In this document: positions 1 to 7,764 of the stretch, piece by piece
How positions within the stretch are numbered: position 1 is the stretch's first letter
Layout of the letters: the number at the start of each line of letters is the position of its first letter
NCBI GenBank assembly: GCA_013001045.1
Contig: JABDNG010000071.1
Location: forward strand, 1-38,071
Length of the DNA stretch: 38,071 nt
Origin: Woeseiaceae bacterium
GTDB lineage: Bacteria; Pseudomonadota; Gammaproteobacteria; Steroidobacterales; Woeseiaceae
Direction of reading: 5' to 3'
The notes under the pieces: model-generated
Told to the model about the DNA's origin: nothing
Database searches by the model: none
The model's input: the letters and a program-made list of their open reading frames with translations, nothing else
Translations under genes and position numbers: made by a program

Positions 1-1049
1 ACGTAACAGGCTGCACCGCTGTTCACCGAGAGCGAGAATCCGACAATTTCGGCTTCCATGTAGTCGAGACTCGTCGTTTCAGTATCGAACGCCGTGAGTT
101 TCGCTTTGTTGATTTTCTTGATCCACCGATCAAGGGCTTCCCACGTCAGCACGGTTTCGTAGTCACCTTTTTCTTCCGGGACGGGCGCCGCCGGTTCGTC
201 TGCGTTTTCATCGAGGAGACGAAGTAACGAACGCAATTCGAAGTGGCTGTACAATTTGCGCAGCGCATCGTTGTCGGCTTCGCCTGCTTTGAGGTCGTCG
301 ATGCCGACCGCGAGGTCGACGTCTTTGCGGATAGTCGCAAGTGCCTGTGACAATCGAAGTTTATCGACGTTATCGCGAAGGCTTTCGCCCACCTTGCCCT
401 TGATTTCCTCGCCGCGCTCGACGATGCCGTCGGCGCTGTCGTAAAGGTTGAGCCATTTCGCGGCCGTCTTCGCGCCCACCTTCGGCACGCCCGGGATATT
501 GTCCGAGGTGTCGCCAACGAGGGCGAGATAATCGACAATCTGTTCAGGATAGACGTCGAATTTGGCCTTCACGGCGTCACGATCGAGCCTGGTGTCATCC
601 ATCGTGTTGACGAGTGTTACTTTATCGTTGACGAGTTGTGCGAGGTCCTTGTCGCCCGTCGAGACCAGCACCTTTAGCCCATTGCCGGCAGCCTGCTCAC
701 ACAAGGTGCCAATGACATCGTCGGCCTCCACGTCGGCGACGCGCAGTAACGGCAGTCCCATGGCCTGGACGGCGTCGAGTATTGGCTGAACCTGCGAGCG
801 CAGCTCGTCCGGCATCGGCGGCCGGTTTGCCTTGTAGTCCGCGTACAGCTCATCGCGGAACGTCTTGCCCGGCGCATCGAAGACGACGGCGATATGTGCC
901 GGCTGCTCCTCACGAAGCAGCTTCAGGATCATCGTTAGTACGCCATGCAATGCCCCGGTAGGTTCACCTTGCGAGTTGGTGAGCGCAGGCAGCGCATGAT
1001 AAGCGCGATACAAATACGACGATCCGTCGATAAGAACAAGATCGGTCAT
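1..1049 (-). CDS. polA: DNA polymerase I, N-terminal part (3' end of gene outside window)
   Basis: This gene encodes the replication and repair polymerase that removes RNA primers and fills gaps. Only the first 349 codons are present, because the gene runs off the left edge. The start ATG is at 1049-1047. The 5'-nuclease domain opens with IDGSSYLYRAYHAL (residues 7-20), followed by VVFDAPGKTFRDE and the metal-binding VEADDVIGTL, as in E. coli PolA. A helix-hairpin-helix segment follows. The 3'-5' exonuclease domain begins with the Exo I motif FDTET at residues 321-325, so a proofreading-type enzyme is expected. The gene starts 10 bases after the lptM stop and is probably cotranscribed with it. 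The polymerase domain cannot be assessed here. Confidence 0.96.
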   Translation of the reverse strand, partial: MTDLVLIDGSSYLYRAYHALPALTNSQGEPTGALHGVLTMILKLLREEQPAHIAVVFDAPGKTFRDELYADYKANRPPMPDELRSQVQPILDAVQAMGLPLLRVADVEADDVIGTLCEQAAGNGLKVLVSTGDKDLAQLVNDKVTLVNTMDDTRLDRDAVKAKFDVYPEQIVDYLALVGDTSDNIPGVPKVGAKTAAKWLNLYDSADGIVERGEEIKGKVGESLRDNVDKLRLSQALATIRKDVDLAVGIDDLKAGEADNDALRKLYSHFELRSLLRLLDENADEPAAPVPEEKGDYETVLTWEALDRWIKKINKAKLTAFDTETTSLDYMEAEIVGFSLSVNSGAACY

Positions 1050-1059
1050 CCGTGGTTTC

Positions 1060-1236
1060 CTAACCCGTTGGGGTTTCGCTGTTTTCTTCTTTCTCTTCGT
1101 CGGCCTCCGCAGGCGCGGGCGGCACGGTCTGGATCTTGCTGGGGTCGCCGGGCAGATACAGTGGACCGCTTTGGCCGCAACCTGCCGACAGCCACACGAA
1201 CGAGATGGCGGCAAGCGCAAGACTAACGCGTTTCAT
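1060..1236 (-). CDS. lptM: LptM-like small outer-membrane lipoprotein
   Basis: A 58-residue lipoprotein. It has a short signal peptide (residues 1-19) and a lipobox, LSAGC, with the lipidated cysteine at position 20. The mature N-terminus, CGQSGPLYLP, is the hallmark of LptM (formerly YifL), which assists assembly and disulfide maturation of the LptD/E LPS translocon. The tail (residues 38-58) is rich in proline, alanine and glutamate and is probably disordered. A longer reading frame extends upstream, but its extra residues look non-coding, so I start at MKRVSL (ATG 1236-1234). The gene lies between argH and polA; in many gammaproteobacteria lptM is instead next to lysA or dapF. Confidence 0.85.
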   Translation of the reverse strand: MKRVSLALAAISFVWLSAGCGQSGPLYLPGDPSKIQTVPPAPAEADEEKEENSETPTG

Positions 1237-1264
1237 GTCAATGCCCCGTAGCAGCGATGCGTCG

Positions 1265-1293
1265 ATTATAGGGGCCTCGGCGGGAAATGGGGC
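1265..1293 (-). promoter_or_regulatory. possible promoter for lptM-polA
   Basis: Reading the minus strand, a perfect TATAAT -10 lies at 1270-1265. At 17 bases spacing there is only a poor -35 (GCCCCA, 1293-1288). It sits in the 58-base gap after argH and about 30 bases ahead of the lptM start. The -10 match is good, but the rest is weak. Confidence 0.4.
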
Positions 1294-1294
1294 A

Positions 1295-2479
1295 TCATTT
1301 TGCGTAGCGCTTCGCGACTTGCCGATACGCATCGCGAAAGGGAATGCCGTCCTCCCGCACCAGCCGGTAGGCCTCGGAGGTTGCGAAGATGCCTTCATCG
1401 AGTTCGATGTTTTGCGGCAGGAATCGCACGCCCTCGAGTACGTAAGCCATGATGTCTACGCTCTCCATCGCGAGGTCGATGGCGCGAAATAACGGTGACT
1501 TCAAGCGCTGCAGGTCGCGGTGATAACCCGACGGCAGTTTCGCCGTAATCATGAGCGACTCGTCGAGGCACGCCTGTGCCGTTGCCGAGGACGCGCGCAG
1601 CAGTTCGAGGACATCGGGGTTGCGTTTCTGAGGCATGATCGACGAGCCGGTCGTCACCTCGGCGGCCAGCGAGACATAGGCGAATTCTTGCGTATAGAAC
1701 ATCAGCAGGTCACTGGCCATGCGGCTTAAGTCTTGCAACAACAGCGTAATCTCAAACAGCAGCGCACTTTCCGCCTTGCCACGTGACAACTGCACGGCCG
1801 TGACGGGAGATTGTGTCATGGCAAATCCGAGTTTCTCTGTGGTCAGGTCACGGTCAAGCGGCAAGCCCGGTGTGCCGTAACCGGCTGCGCTGCCCAGGGG
1901 GTTCTTGTCAATGCGCCGGTTCGCGGACGCCAAACCCGAGATCGCGTCGGCAAATCCCTCATTGAATGCATCACACCAGAGCGCAACGGAGGAGGGCATT
2001 GCCTGTTGCATGTGGGTGTAGCCTGGTATCTCGACGTCGCCCTGGCGCTTTGCCAGGTCGACGACCGACGACTGCAGGTCTTCGACGCGGCTGGAAAGAT
2101 CGAGCGCGGCTTCGCGCAGGTAAAGACGCAGTGCGGTCAGGACCTGGTCGTTGCGTGAGCGGCCAAGGTGCAGGCGACCGCCTGCGGGGCCGATGTCGGC
2201 CGTCAGGCGAGACTCGAGTGCCGTGTGTACGTCCTCGTCGTCAAGAGTGATGTGCCACTCACCCGCGTCGAAACTGGTCTCGAGGGCATTGAGGCCGTCA
2301 CGAATTGCGGCACAGTCTTCATCGCTGATCAGCCCGACCGCTGCCAGCATCTCAGCATGCGCGATCGAGCCCCGTACATCATGGGATACAAGGCGGGCAT
2401 CGAGCAGGTGGTCTTCGCCGGCCGTGTAGCGCAGTACACGCTCGTCCAGTGGCAGGCCTTTTTCCCACAGTCTGCTCAC
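1295..2479 (-). CDS. argH: argininosuccinate lyase
   Basis: Last enzyme of arginine synthesis: it splits argininosuccinate into arginine and fumarate in the cytosol as a homotetramer. The family signature GSSIMPQKRNPD is at residues 278-289, with catalytic Ser280. The general acid/base region GYTHMQQA (His156) and GGRLHLGRSRNDQV (from residue 100) are also present. Start is GTG at 2479-2477, overlapping the argB stop (GTGA), so the two are translationally coupled. At 394 residues it lacks most of the C-terminal helical tail found in E. coli ArgH (about 457 residues). The next frames downstream show no continuation, so this is a natural short form rather than a frameshift. Confidence 0.95.
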   Translation of the reverse strand: MSRLWEKGLPLDERVLRYTAGEDHLLDARLVSHDVRGSIAHAEMLAAVGLISDEDCAAIRDGLNALETSFDAGEWHITLDDEDVHTALESRLTADIGPAGGRLHLGRSRNDQVLTALRLYLREAALDLSSRVEDLQSSVVDLAKRQGDVEIPGYTHMQQAMPSSVALWCDAFNEGFADAISGLASANRRIDKNPLGSAAGYGTPGLPLDRDLTTEKLGFAMTQSPVTAVQLSRGKAESALLFEITLLLQDLSRMASDLLMFYTQEFAYVSLAAEVTTGSSIMPQKRNPDVLELLRASSATAQACLDESLMITAKLPSGYHRDLQRLKSPLFRAIDLAMESVDIMAYVLEGVRFLPQNIELDEGIFATSEAYRLVREDGIPFRDAYRQVAKRYAK

Positions 2480-3405
2480 GAGTCGTCGCCCTGCTCGGCA
2501 GGTGTTAATGCGCCGATGTCATCGACGACGAGCGTGCCGGTGCCTTCGTTGGTAAAGACCTCGAGCAGAATGCTGTCCGCAAGCTTGTAGGAAATAACAT
2601 GCACGCGTTGCACGCCGTTGGCGAGCGCAGAATCTATCGCCGCAGCTTTTGGCAGCATGCCATCGGCCAGGCTCCCTGAGGCTTTCAGTCTTGCCAGTGC
2701 CGCGCGATCGATATAGCTGATTAGCGAGCCCGGATCATCGACATCCTCGAGGATGCCCGCGGCGCCGGTTGCGAGTATGAGTTTCTCGGCACCGAGTTCT
2801 GCGGCGATCGCGGCGGCCACGGTGTCGGCGTTGATGTTCAGTATCGTTCCTGATTCGTCGCAGGACAGCGGGCTGACGACGGGCATCAGGCCGTTTTCGA
2901 GTTGCTTTCGCAGCACATCGGCATCGACGGCGTCGATGTCACCGACGAAGCCGTAATCGACGGCCTCTTCGCCGTCGCGCTCGACGGGCGGCCGTTTATG
3001 CGCGCGAATCAAACCCGCGTCGACGCCACTCATGCCAACGGCCGGAATTTGCAGGTCCCGGCACGCCGCCAGGATGCGCGTGTTGATCTGGCCGTTGAGC
3101 ACCATTGTGGCGACGTCGAGCGACGCGCCATCCGTGACGCGCCGACCGTCAACGAAAGTCGAATCGAGGCCGAGTGTCGCCGCAAGTTTGGTCGATTGCG
3201 GACCACCGCCGTGAATCAGCACGACCTTGATACCCACCTGGTGCAGGATTCCGACCTGCTCCATGAACGCGCTCGTGTGCGCCGCGTCGGCGAAGATCTC
3301 GCCGCCGGCTTTGATGATGAAAACCTTGCCTTTGAAGAGGCGAATATACGGCGCCGCGTGCTTCAGGGCCGATACGACGATGGCGCGATCTCTCTTGGTG
3401 GTCAT
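2476..3405 (-). CDS. argB: acetylglutamate kinase (N-acylglutamate kinase)
   Basis: Phosphorylates N-acetyl- (or N-succinyl-) glutamate at the gamma-carboxylate, the second step of the acylated arginine pathway. It has the amino-acid kinase fold with the phosphate-binding lysine/glycine motif IIKAGGEIF (residues 30-38), then LIHGGGPQ, RRVTDG, INADTVAAAIA, and the usual C-terminal strand EVFTNEGTGTLVV. Length is 309 residues: longer than the E. coli enzyme (258) but far shorter than bifunctional synthase-kinases, and no GNAT domain is fused. Its start overlaps the argF' stop by one base (TGATG) and its end overlaps argH by four. Confidence 0.93.
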   Translation of the reverse strand: MTTKRDRAIVVSALKHAAPYIRLFKGKVFIIKAGGEIFADAAHTSAFMEQVGILHQVGIKVVLIHGGGPQSTKLAATLGLDSTFVDGRRVTDGASLDVATMVLNGQINTRILAACRDLQIPAVGMSGVDAGLIRAHKRPPVERDGEEAVDYGFVGDIDAVDADVLRKQLENGLMPVVSPLSCDESGTILNINADTVAAAIAAELGAEKLILATGAAGILEDVDDPGSLISYIDRAALARLKASGSLADGMLPKAAAIDSALANGVQRVHVISYKLADSILLEVFTNEGTGTLVVDDIGALTPAEQGDDS

Positions 3406-4409
3406 CAGCGGCCTCCCAACATCTGGTGCAACACGGCCATCTGCGCAAGCATGCGATTGCGTGCTTCGGGAATCACGACGCTGCGCGGCCCGTCAAGGAT
3501 ATCGTCAGCGACGACAACGCCGCGCCGGACCGGGAGGCAGTGCATGAAACGACAGTCATCCTGCGCATTGCCGAACCAGGATTCGTCGACACACCAGTCC
3601 AGGTGTTGTTCGCGTAATTTCTGATCGGCAAGCCGATCGCCGTAGTGTCGCGTTGACGACCATGACTTGGCATAGATGACGTGCGCGTCCTGCATGGCCT
3701 CGTCGCGGTCATTGCTTTCCTTAATGGATCCGCCGGCAGCATCAGCCGCGGCGGTCGCTTTTTGCATGAGTTGATCCGGCAACTCGAATCCTTCGGGACG
3801 CAACACGGTCACGTCCATGCCGCGTTTTGCCGCCATGTGCAGCGTCGCGGCCGGCACGGCGAGCGGCAGCGCTTTCGGGTGGTAAGCCCAGCTCAGCACG
3901 AACTTGCCGCCATTGGACGGGATGCCGAGGTCGTCCATCGTCTTCCAGTCGGCCAGGCTCTGGCACGGATGATTCATGGCGGATTCCATATTGATGAAGG
4001 GCGTATCGATCAAGTCCGTGAGCGCCGTGAACTCGGTTTCCTGCAGGTCATCCTCAATATTCTTTCGCTCGGCAAACGCACGAATACCGATCGCATCGCC
4101 GTACGAGGCGATGACGGGCACGGCTTCGCGAATGTGTTCGGCAGCCGTACCGTCCATGACAATACCGGGCCGCGTCTCAAGTCCATGAATAGACATGTCC
4201 GGTGAAATAACAAACGACCCGCCGCCCAGTCGCGTCATCGCGGCCTGGAACGACGCGAGCGTTCGCAGCGAGGGGCTCAGAAACAGCAGCGATAAAACCT
4301 TGCCTTTCAGTGCGTCCGGTTCGGGATGCGCATCGAGCCGGCTGGCGAGTGCGACGAGCGCCTTGATTTCATCGTTGGAAAAATCGGCGAGGTCGTTAAA
4401 CGCTTTCAT
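3405..4409 (-). CDS. argF': N-acylornithine carbamoyltransferase (acetyl- or succinyl-ornithine)
   Basis: Transfers carbamoyl phosphate to an N-acylated ornithine, giving N-acylcitrulline. This is the variant route known in Xanthomonas (acetyl) and Bacteroides (succinyl). Evidence: the carbamoyl-phosphate site SPSLRTLASF, the segment MDGTAAEHI, HPCQSLADW, the distinctive WAYHPKALPLAVP, and the C-terminal HCLPVRRG. True ornithine carbamoyltransferases lack these last two features. Two oddities: the normally arginine-rich SxRTR loop reads SLRTL, and the residue aligned with Glu92 of the Xanthomonas enzyme is Ala. Which acyl group it uses is therefore open. The start has a clear AAGGA ribosome binding site; the stop overlaps argB. 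Confidence 0.88.
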   Translation of the reverse strand: MKAFNDLADFSNDEIKALVALASRLDAHPEPDALKGKVLSLLFLSPSLRTLASFQAAMTRLGGGSFVISPDMSIHGLETRPGIVMDGTAAEHIREAVPVIASYGDAIGIRAFAERKNIEDDLQETEFTALTDLIDTPFINMESAMNHPCQSLADWKTMDDLGIPSNGGKFVLSWAYHPKALPLAVPAATLHMAAKRGMDVTVLRPEGFELPDQLMQKATAAADAAGGSIKESNDRDEAMQDAHVIYAKSWSSTRHYGDRLADQKLREQHLDWCVDESWFGNAQDDCRFMHCLPVRRGVVVADDILDGPRSVVIPEARNRMLAQMAVLHQMLGGR

Positions 4410-4460
4410 TAGCGGGTTCCTTATTTTCGTTCATGGCAGTCTTCGTGCCGATACGTGTCG

Positions 4461-5651
4461 TTAGGATGCCACCGGCGCGATGCTTGCGAGCGCATGCGCG
4501 AGGTGGTCGATATGTCCGGTTTCGAGCACCAGCGGTGCCAGTATCCGCAAGACGTCGGGATCGCTGCTTGTGCCGGTCAGTATGTCGTGCTCCAGCAGCG
4601 CGTTCCGCACTTCGACGGCCGGCCGATCGCAAACCAGCCCGAGCAGCAGCCCCATGCCCTGGATTCTGGTCACGGGGCCGACGACGCATTGCTCACGAAT
4701 CTGCGCTTCACATCGACGAACGTTAGCCAGTAGCCCTTCGGCTTCGATGGCCTCGATCGTTGCGGCAATTGCAGCCGCGGCGACGGGTCCGCCGCCGAAT
4801 GTCGAGCCTAAGTCGCCGGGCCCGAAATGTGCGGCCAAAGCGTGGGTGCACATTACAGCCCCGCAGGGAATGCCACCGCCCAGTGCCTTCGCGCTCGTGA
4901 TGATATCGGGCTGAATGCGGTGTGCCTGTACCGCAAAGTAGTGCCCACAACGGCCGATGCCGGATTGCACTTCGTCGGCGATCAATACGACGCCGTGTCG
5001 TTGCGTCTCTTCACGCAGGGTTTCGAGAAAACCGGTCGACACATCGTAGGCGCCGGCTACCCCTTGCACGGGCTCGACGATCACAGCCGCGATGTCACTG
5101 TTGATCATCGCCTTGGCGGCGTCGACATCGTCGCGCGGAATGAAATCAGTTGCGAAGGGTTTCGATGGGAAGCCATACCATTTTTCCGAATTCCAGGTGA
5201 CGGCGGCCGCAGCGGCGGTTCGCCCATGGAATCCGTGAGTCAAGGCGAGAATCTTCTTACGACCGGTTGTTATGCAGGCCATGCGTAACGCGTTTTCGTT
5301 GGCTTCGGCGCCCGAATTCACAAAGAAGAGACGCTCGAGCCCGGGCGGCGCAACGCGCACCAGGCTTTCCGCTGCACGCGCACGAACCTCGAGGGCCACC
5401 GAGTTGCTCTGAAACAGCAGCTTGTTGCTCTGTTCCTGAATGGCTTTCAGGAGACGGGGATGACCGTAACCCAGCGCGGCGACGGCATGTCCGCCATAGA
5501 GGTCCAATATGCGCCGGCCGTCTTTGGTGAATATGTCACAGCCGCTGGCGCGCTCCGGAACGAACGGCAGTTGCCCGTAGACCGGGATCATGGTGTTGGC
5601 CTCGCGCATTCGCGGATCGGACATTACATTCGTTTCGCCGGGTGTCTGCAT
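4461..5651 (-). CDS. argD: acetylornithine/succinylornithine aminotransferase
   Basis: PLP-dependent class III aminotransferase that converts N-acylglutamate semialdehyde to N-acylornithine using glutamate. With the start chosen here (ATG 5651-5649, overlapping the argC stop as TGATG) it has 396 residues. Key features are LDLYGGHAV (49-57), VNSGAEANENALR (111-123), FHGRTAAAAA, IADEVQSGIGR with the PLP-ring aspartate Asp226, and the Schiff-base lysine Lys255 in SAKALGGG. A longer frame reaches 5720, but those 23 residues lie inside argC and look non-coding. LYGGHAV resembles ArgD proteins of Bacteroidetes arginine clusters (from memory). A gap of 51 bases separates it from argF'. Confidence 0.92.
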   Translation of the reverse strand: MQTPGETNVMSDPRMREANTMIPVYGQLPFVPERASGCDIFTKDGRRILDLYGGHAVAALGYGHPRLLKAIQEQSNKLLFQSNSVALEVRARAAESLVRVAPPGLERLFFVNSGAEANENALRMACITTGRKKILALTHGFHGRTAAAAAVTWNSEKWYGFPSKPFATDFIPRDDVDAAKAMINSDIAAVIVEPVQGVAGAYDVSTGFLETLREETQRHGVVLIADEVQSGIGRCGHYFAVQAHRIQPDIITSAKALGGGIPCGAVMCTHALAAHFGPGDLGSTFGGGPVAAAAIAATIEAIEAEGLLANVRRCEAQIREQCVVGPVTRIQGMGLLLGLVCDRPAVEVRNALLEHDILTGTSSDPDVLRILAPLVLETGHIDHLAHALASIAPVAS

Positions 5652-6712
5652 CAGGTCCAGCCCGGCGCCGGCGCCGTGAGCCCTGTCGTCTCGGGTAGCT
5701 TCCAGAGCCGGTTCATCCACTGTATTGCGCCACCCGCGGCGCCTTTCACGAGATTGTCAATTGCGCTCATGACAACGACCGAGTCGCCGTCAGTCGCGAC
5801 GCTGATGTGACACATGTTGCTGGCCACCACGTTCTTGAGGCGGGGCGTCCCGGCTACAACTGCAACGAATGGCGACTTCGCATAGGCCGATTCAAAGACG
5901 TCGCGCAATTGTGCCTCGGTCACTGGTGCCTTGGCGCGCGCCTGTACTGTGACATGTATGCCGCGCGCGAAGGGGCCCGAGTGCGGCACGAAATGCACGC
6001 TGGTTTCGCGCCCGCTGGCGGCCGTTGTGAGACCCGCCATCTCCGGGGCATGTCGGTGCGCCAGCGGCTTGTACGCATAAAGGTTGCTGTTGCGTTCCGG
6101 GTGATGCGTGCCCGCTTGCGGGCTGCGGCCCGACCCCGTGCTGCCCGTGATTCCACTGACGAAAACGTTGGTGTCGGTCAGGCCGGAACGCATGAGCGGT
6201 ACCGCCGCCAGCAATGTTGCGGTTGCGAAGCAGCCGGGATGTCCGACGTGTGTTGCATCCACGGCGTCGACATGTTCCGGTACGGCGCAGACAAACTGGT
6301 CCAGAAGTTCCGGGGCGCCATGGCCCGTCTTGTAGATGGCTTCGTAGTCGCTGCGCCTGGCGTAGCGAAAATCGGCGGACGAATCGACGACATGACATTC
6401 GATGCCTTTGTTAGCGGCGGCGTCGAGTGCGTTCGCAATGATGGCCGCAGACGCGCCGTGCGGCGCAGCCGAGAACAATGCGAGTTTGCTGTTGGCTTCG
6501 ACATGACCATGCCAATCGTCGCTTGCGACAAATGAAACACCGGTGAGCGCCTGGGCGAGGTGACCGAACGTATCGCCAATCGATGCGCCGGCGCGGCTGT
6601 CAGAGACGGCGGCGGCCAGTTCGAAATCGGGGTGTGCCGCGATCAATCGCAGCAGTTCGCCACCAACGTAACCGCTGGCGCCCAGGACGACGGCGCGAAT
6701 CGTGCGGCTCAT
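5651..6712 (-). CDS. argC: N-acetyl-gamma-glutamyl-phosphate reductase
   Basis: NADPH-dependent reductase that makes N-acylglutamate semialdehyde, the third step of the pathway. The N-terminal Rossmann motif is VVLGASGYVGGELLRL (residues 8-23). The catalytic cysteine is Cys161 in VGHPGCFATA, and the second catalytic region is HFVPHSGPFARG. Length is 353 residues, normal for the family. The start (ATG 6712-6710) overlaps the stop of the preceding P-loop gene by four bases, and its own stop overlaps the argD start by one, so it is tightly coupled on both sides. Confidence 0.95.
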   Translation of the reverse strand: MSRTIRAVVLGASGYVGGELLRLIAAHPDFELAAAVSDSRAGASIGDTFGHLAQALTGVSFVASDDWHGHVEANSKLALFSAAPHGASAAIIANALDAAANKGIECHVVDSSADFRYARRSDYEAIYKTGHGAPELLDQFVCAVPEHVDAVDATHVGHPGCFATATLLAAVPLMRSGLTDTNVFVSGITGSTGSGRSPQAGTHHPERNSNLYAYKPLAHRHAPEMAGLTTAASGRETSVHFVPHSGPFARGIHVTVQARAKAPVTEAQLRDVFESAYAKSPFVAVVAGTPRLKNVVASNMCHISVATDGDSVVVMSAIDNLVKGAAGGAIQWMNRLWKLPETTGLTAPAPGWT

Positions 6713-7764
6713 GACTTTTCCTTTCTTAGCAGGCCGGCGACCATATCCCCGAGAGCAACGCCGTGTGAGAGCGCGTTGATGGCGGGAAGCGCAAGGCGCT
6801 CGTTGATCTGCTGAACACCGACGTCGTTATCGGTCGCGGGTCCTGTGACGACGGCGGGTTCGATATTGAAATCGTTACGCAGGATCTTCGCGCCACCCCA
6901 GGCCGAAACGGGATCATTGGCGCAGAGAACAACGATACTCAGGGCGTCACGTATTGCCGCATCGGACAGTATGGCTTCAACGCCGTATGCGCCAAGCAGG
7001 CCGTCTCCGAGTTCCAGCACGATGACGTCCGGGCTCTTCTTTGCCAGGCCCGTCAACAGTGCCCGTGTCAGGGCCGGCCCGTTTTTCTCGGTTGTCGTCA
7101 CTATGCCGAAATCCGAAAAGATCATGGTTTCCGATGCGCCTGCGTCTTCCATTGCCAGGACGTCACGTCGCAACGACACGCCCGTCGCTTTACACGCCGA
7201 CACCTTGAATCCGAGATGGCGAAGCCGGCCAACAATCGCGCACGCCGCCGCTGTTTTTCCGGAGTCCATGCAGGTGCCTGCCAATGCGATGACGGGAACA
7301 CGATTGGTATTGAGCACGGCATCGTCAGTCAGCGCGTTCGCGCCCGCTCTCGCAGGCACGCCGATTCGTTCGCCCAGGTACGGAAAACTCAAGACCGTGC
7401 CGAGCACCTCGCAGTCGAACGGGGGCCCGACATCCGGATTGGCAGAGTCGCAAATTCCCAGCACGCCTCCGATGTTCAGAATCTGAATGGTATCGCCCGG
7501 GACGAGCGACTCGGGAAGGTGGCCCGAGTATCCGCGTAGCGCTTTACGATGCCCGAGGGCGCCGACGATGATGTCGCCCTGGTTGACGGTCGCCATTCGT
7601 CCCGATGTGAGTTCGAGCTGGTTATAACGCGACTTGTTGTTGAGCACGCGCGCTGCAATCAACACGCCTTCTTCGCAAGGAATATCGTGAGCGAGCCGCA
7701 GTTCTGCCGTGAGAGCATTGTGTTGTGCCACGGACGCTATCTTGTCGACGACGGCGTTTTTCAT
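6709..7764 (-). CDS. uncharacterised P-loop protein inside the arginine operon (DUF1611/BioD-like)
   Basis: I do not recognise a named family with certainty. The 351 residues fall into two parts. Residues 1 to about 150 look all-beta, with VNQGDIIVGALGHRKALRGY and a later GDTIQILNIGGVLGIC. From about residue 155 a P-loop domain begins, with a Walker A-like GTCMDSGKT, then KATGVSLRRD, EDAGASE and VLELGDGLLGAYG. The order GT-C-GK-T, ATG, DAG, E-G-G-YG recalls DUF1611 proteins and, more distantly, dethiobiotin synthetase-type ATPases. It overlaps argG upstream and argC downstream by four bases each, which ties it to arginine synthesis. A role in N-acylglutamate formation or in regulation is possible but unproven. 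Confidence 0.75.
   Translation of the reverse strand: MKNAVVDKIASVAQHNALTAELRLAHDIPCEEGVLIAARVLNNKSRYNQLELTSGRMATVNQGDIIVGALGHRKALRGYSGHLPESLVPGDTIQILNIGGVLGICDSANPDVGPPFDCEVLGTVLSFPYLGERIGVPARAGANALTDDAVLNTNRVPVIALAGTCMDSGKTAAACAIVGRLRHLGFKVSACKATGVSLRRDVLAMEDAGASETMIFSDFGIVTTTEKNGPALTRALLTGLAKKSPDVIVLELGDGLLGAYGVEAILSDAAIRDALSIVVLCANDPVSAWGGAKILRNDFNIEPAVVTGPATDNDVGVQQINERLALPAINALSHGVALGDMVAGLLRKEKS

Noticed and set aside
1237-1294. Frameshifted continuation of argH into lptM
   Set aside because: No frame here resembles the ArgH C-terminus, and argH ends with an ordinary in-frame stop.
1240-1295. ATGCCCC (1240-1246) and GGGGCAT (1289-1295) inverted arms around the lptM -10
   Set aside because: Arms are 42 bases apart and GC-rich; one arm would lie upstream of the transcript start, so no RNA hairpin forms from that promoter. 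Probably chance.
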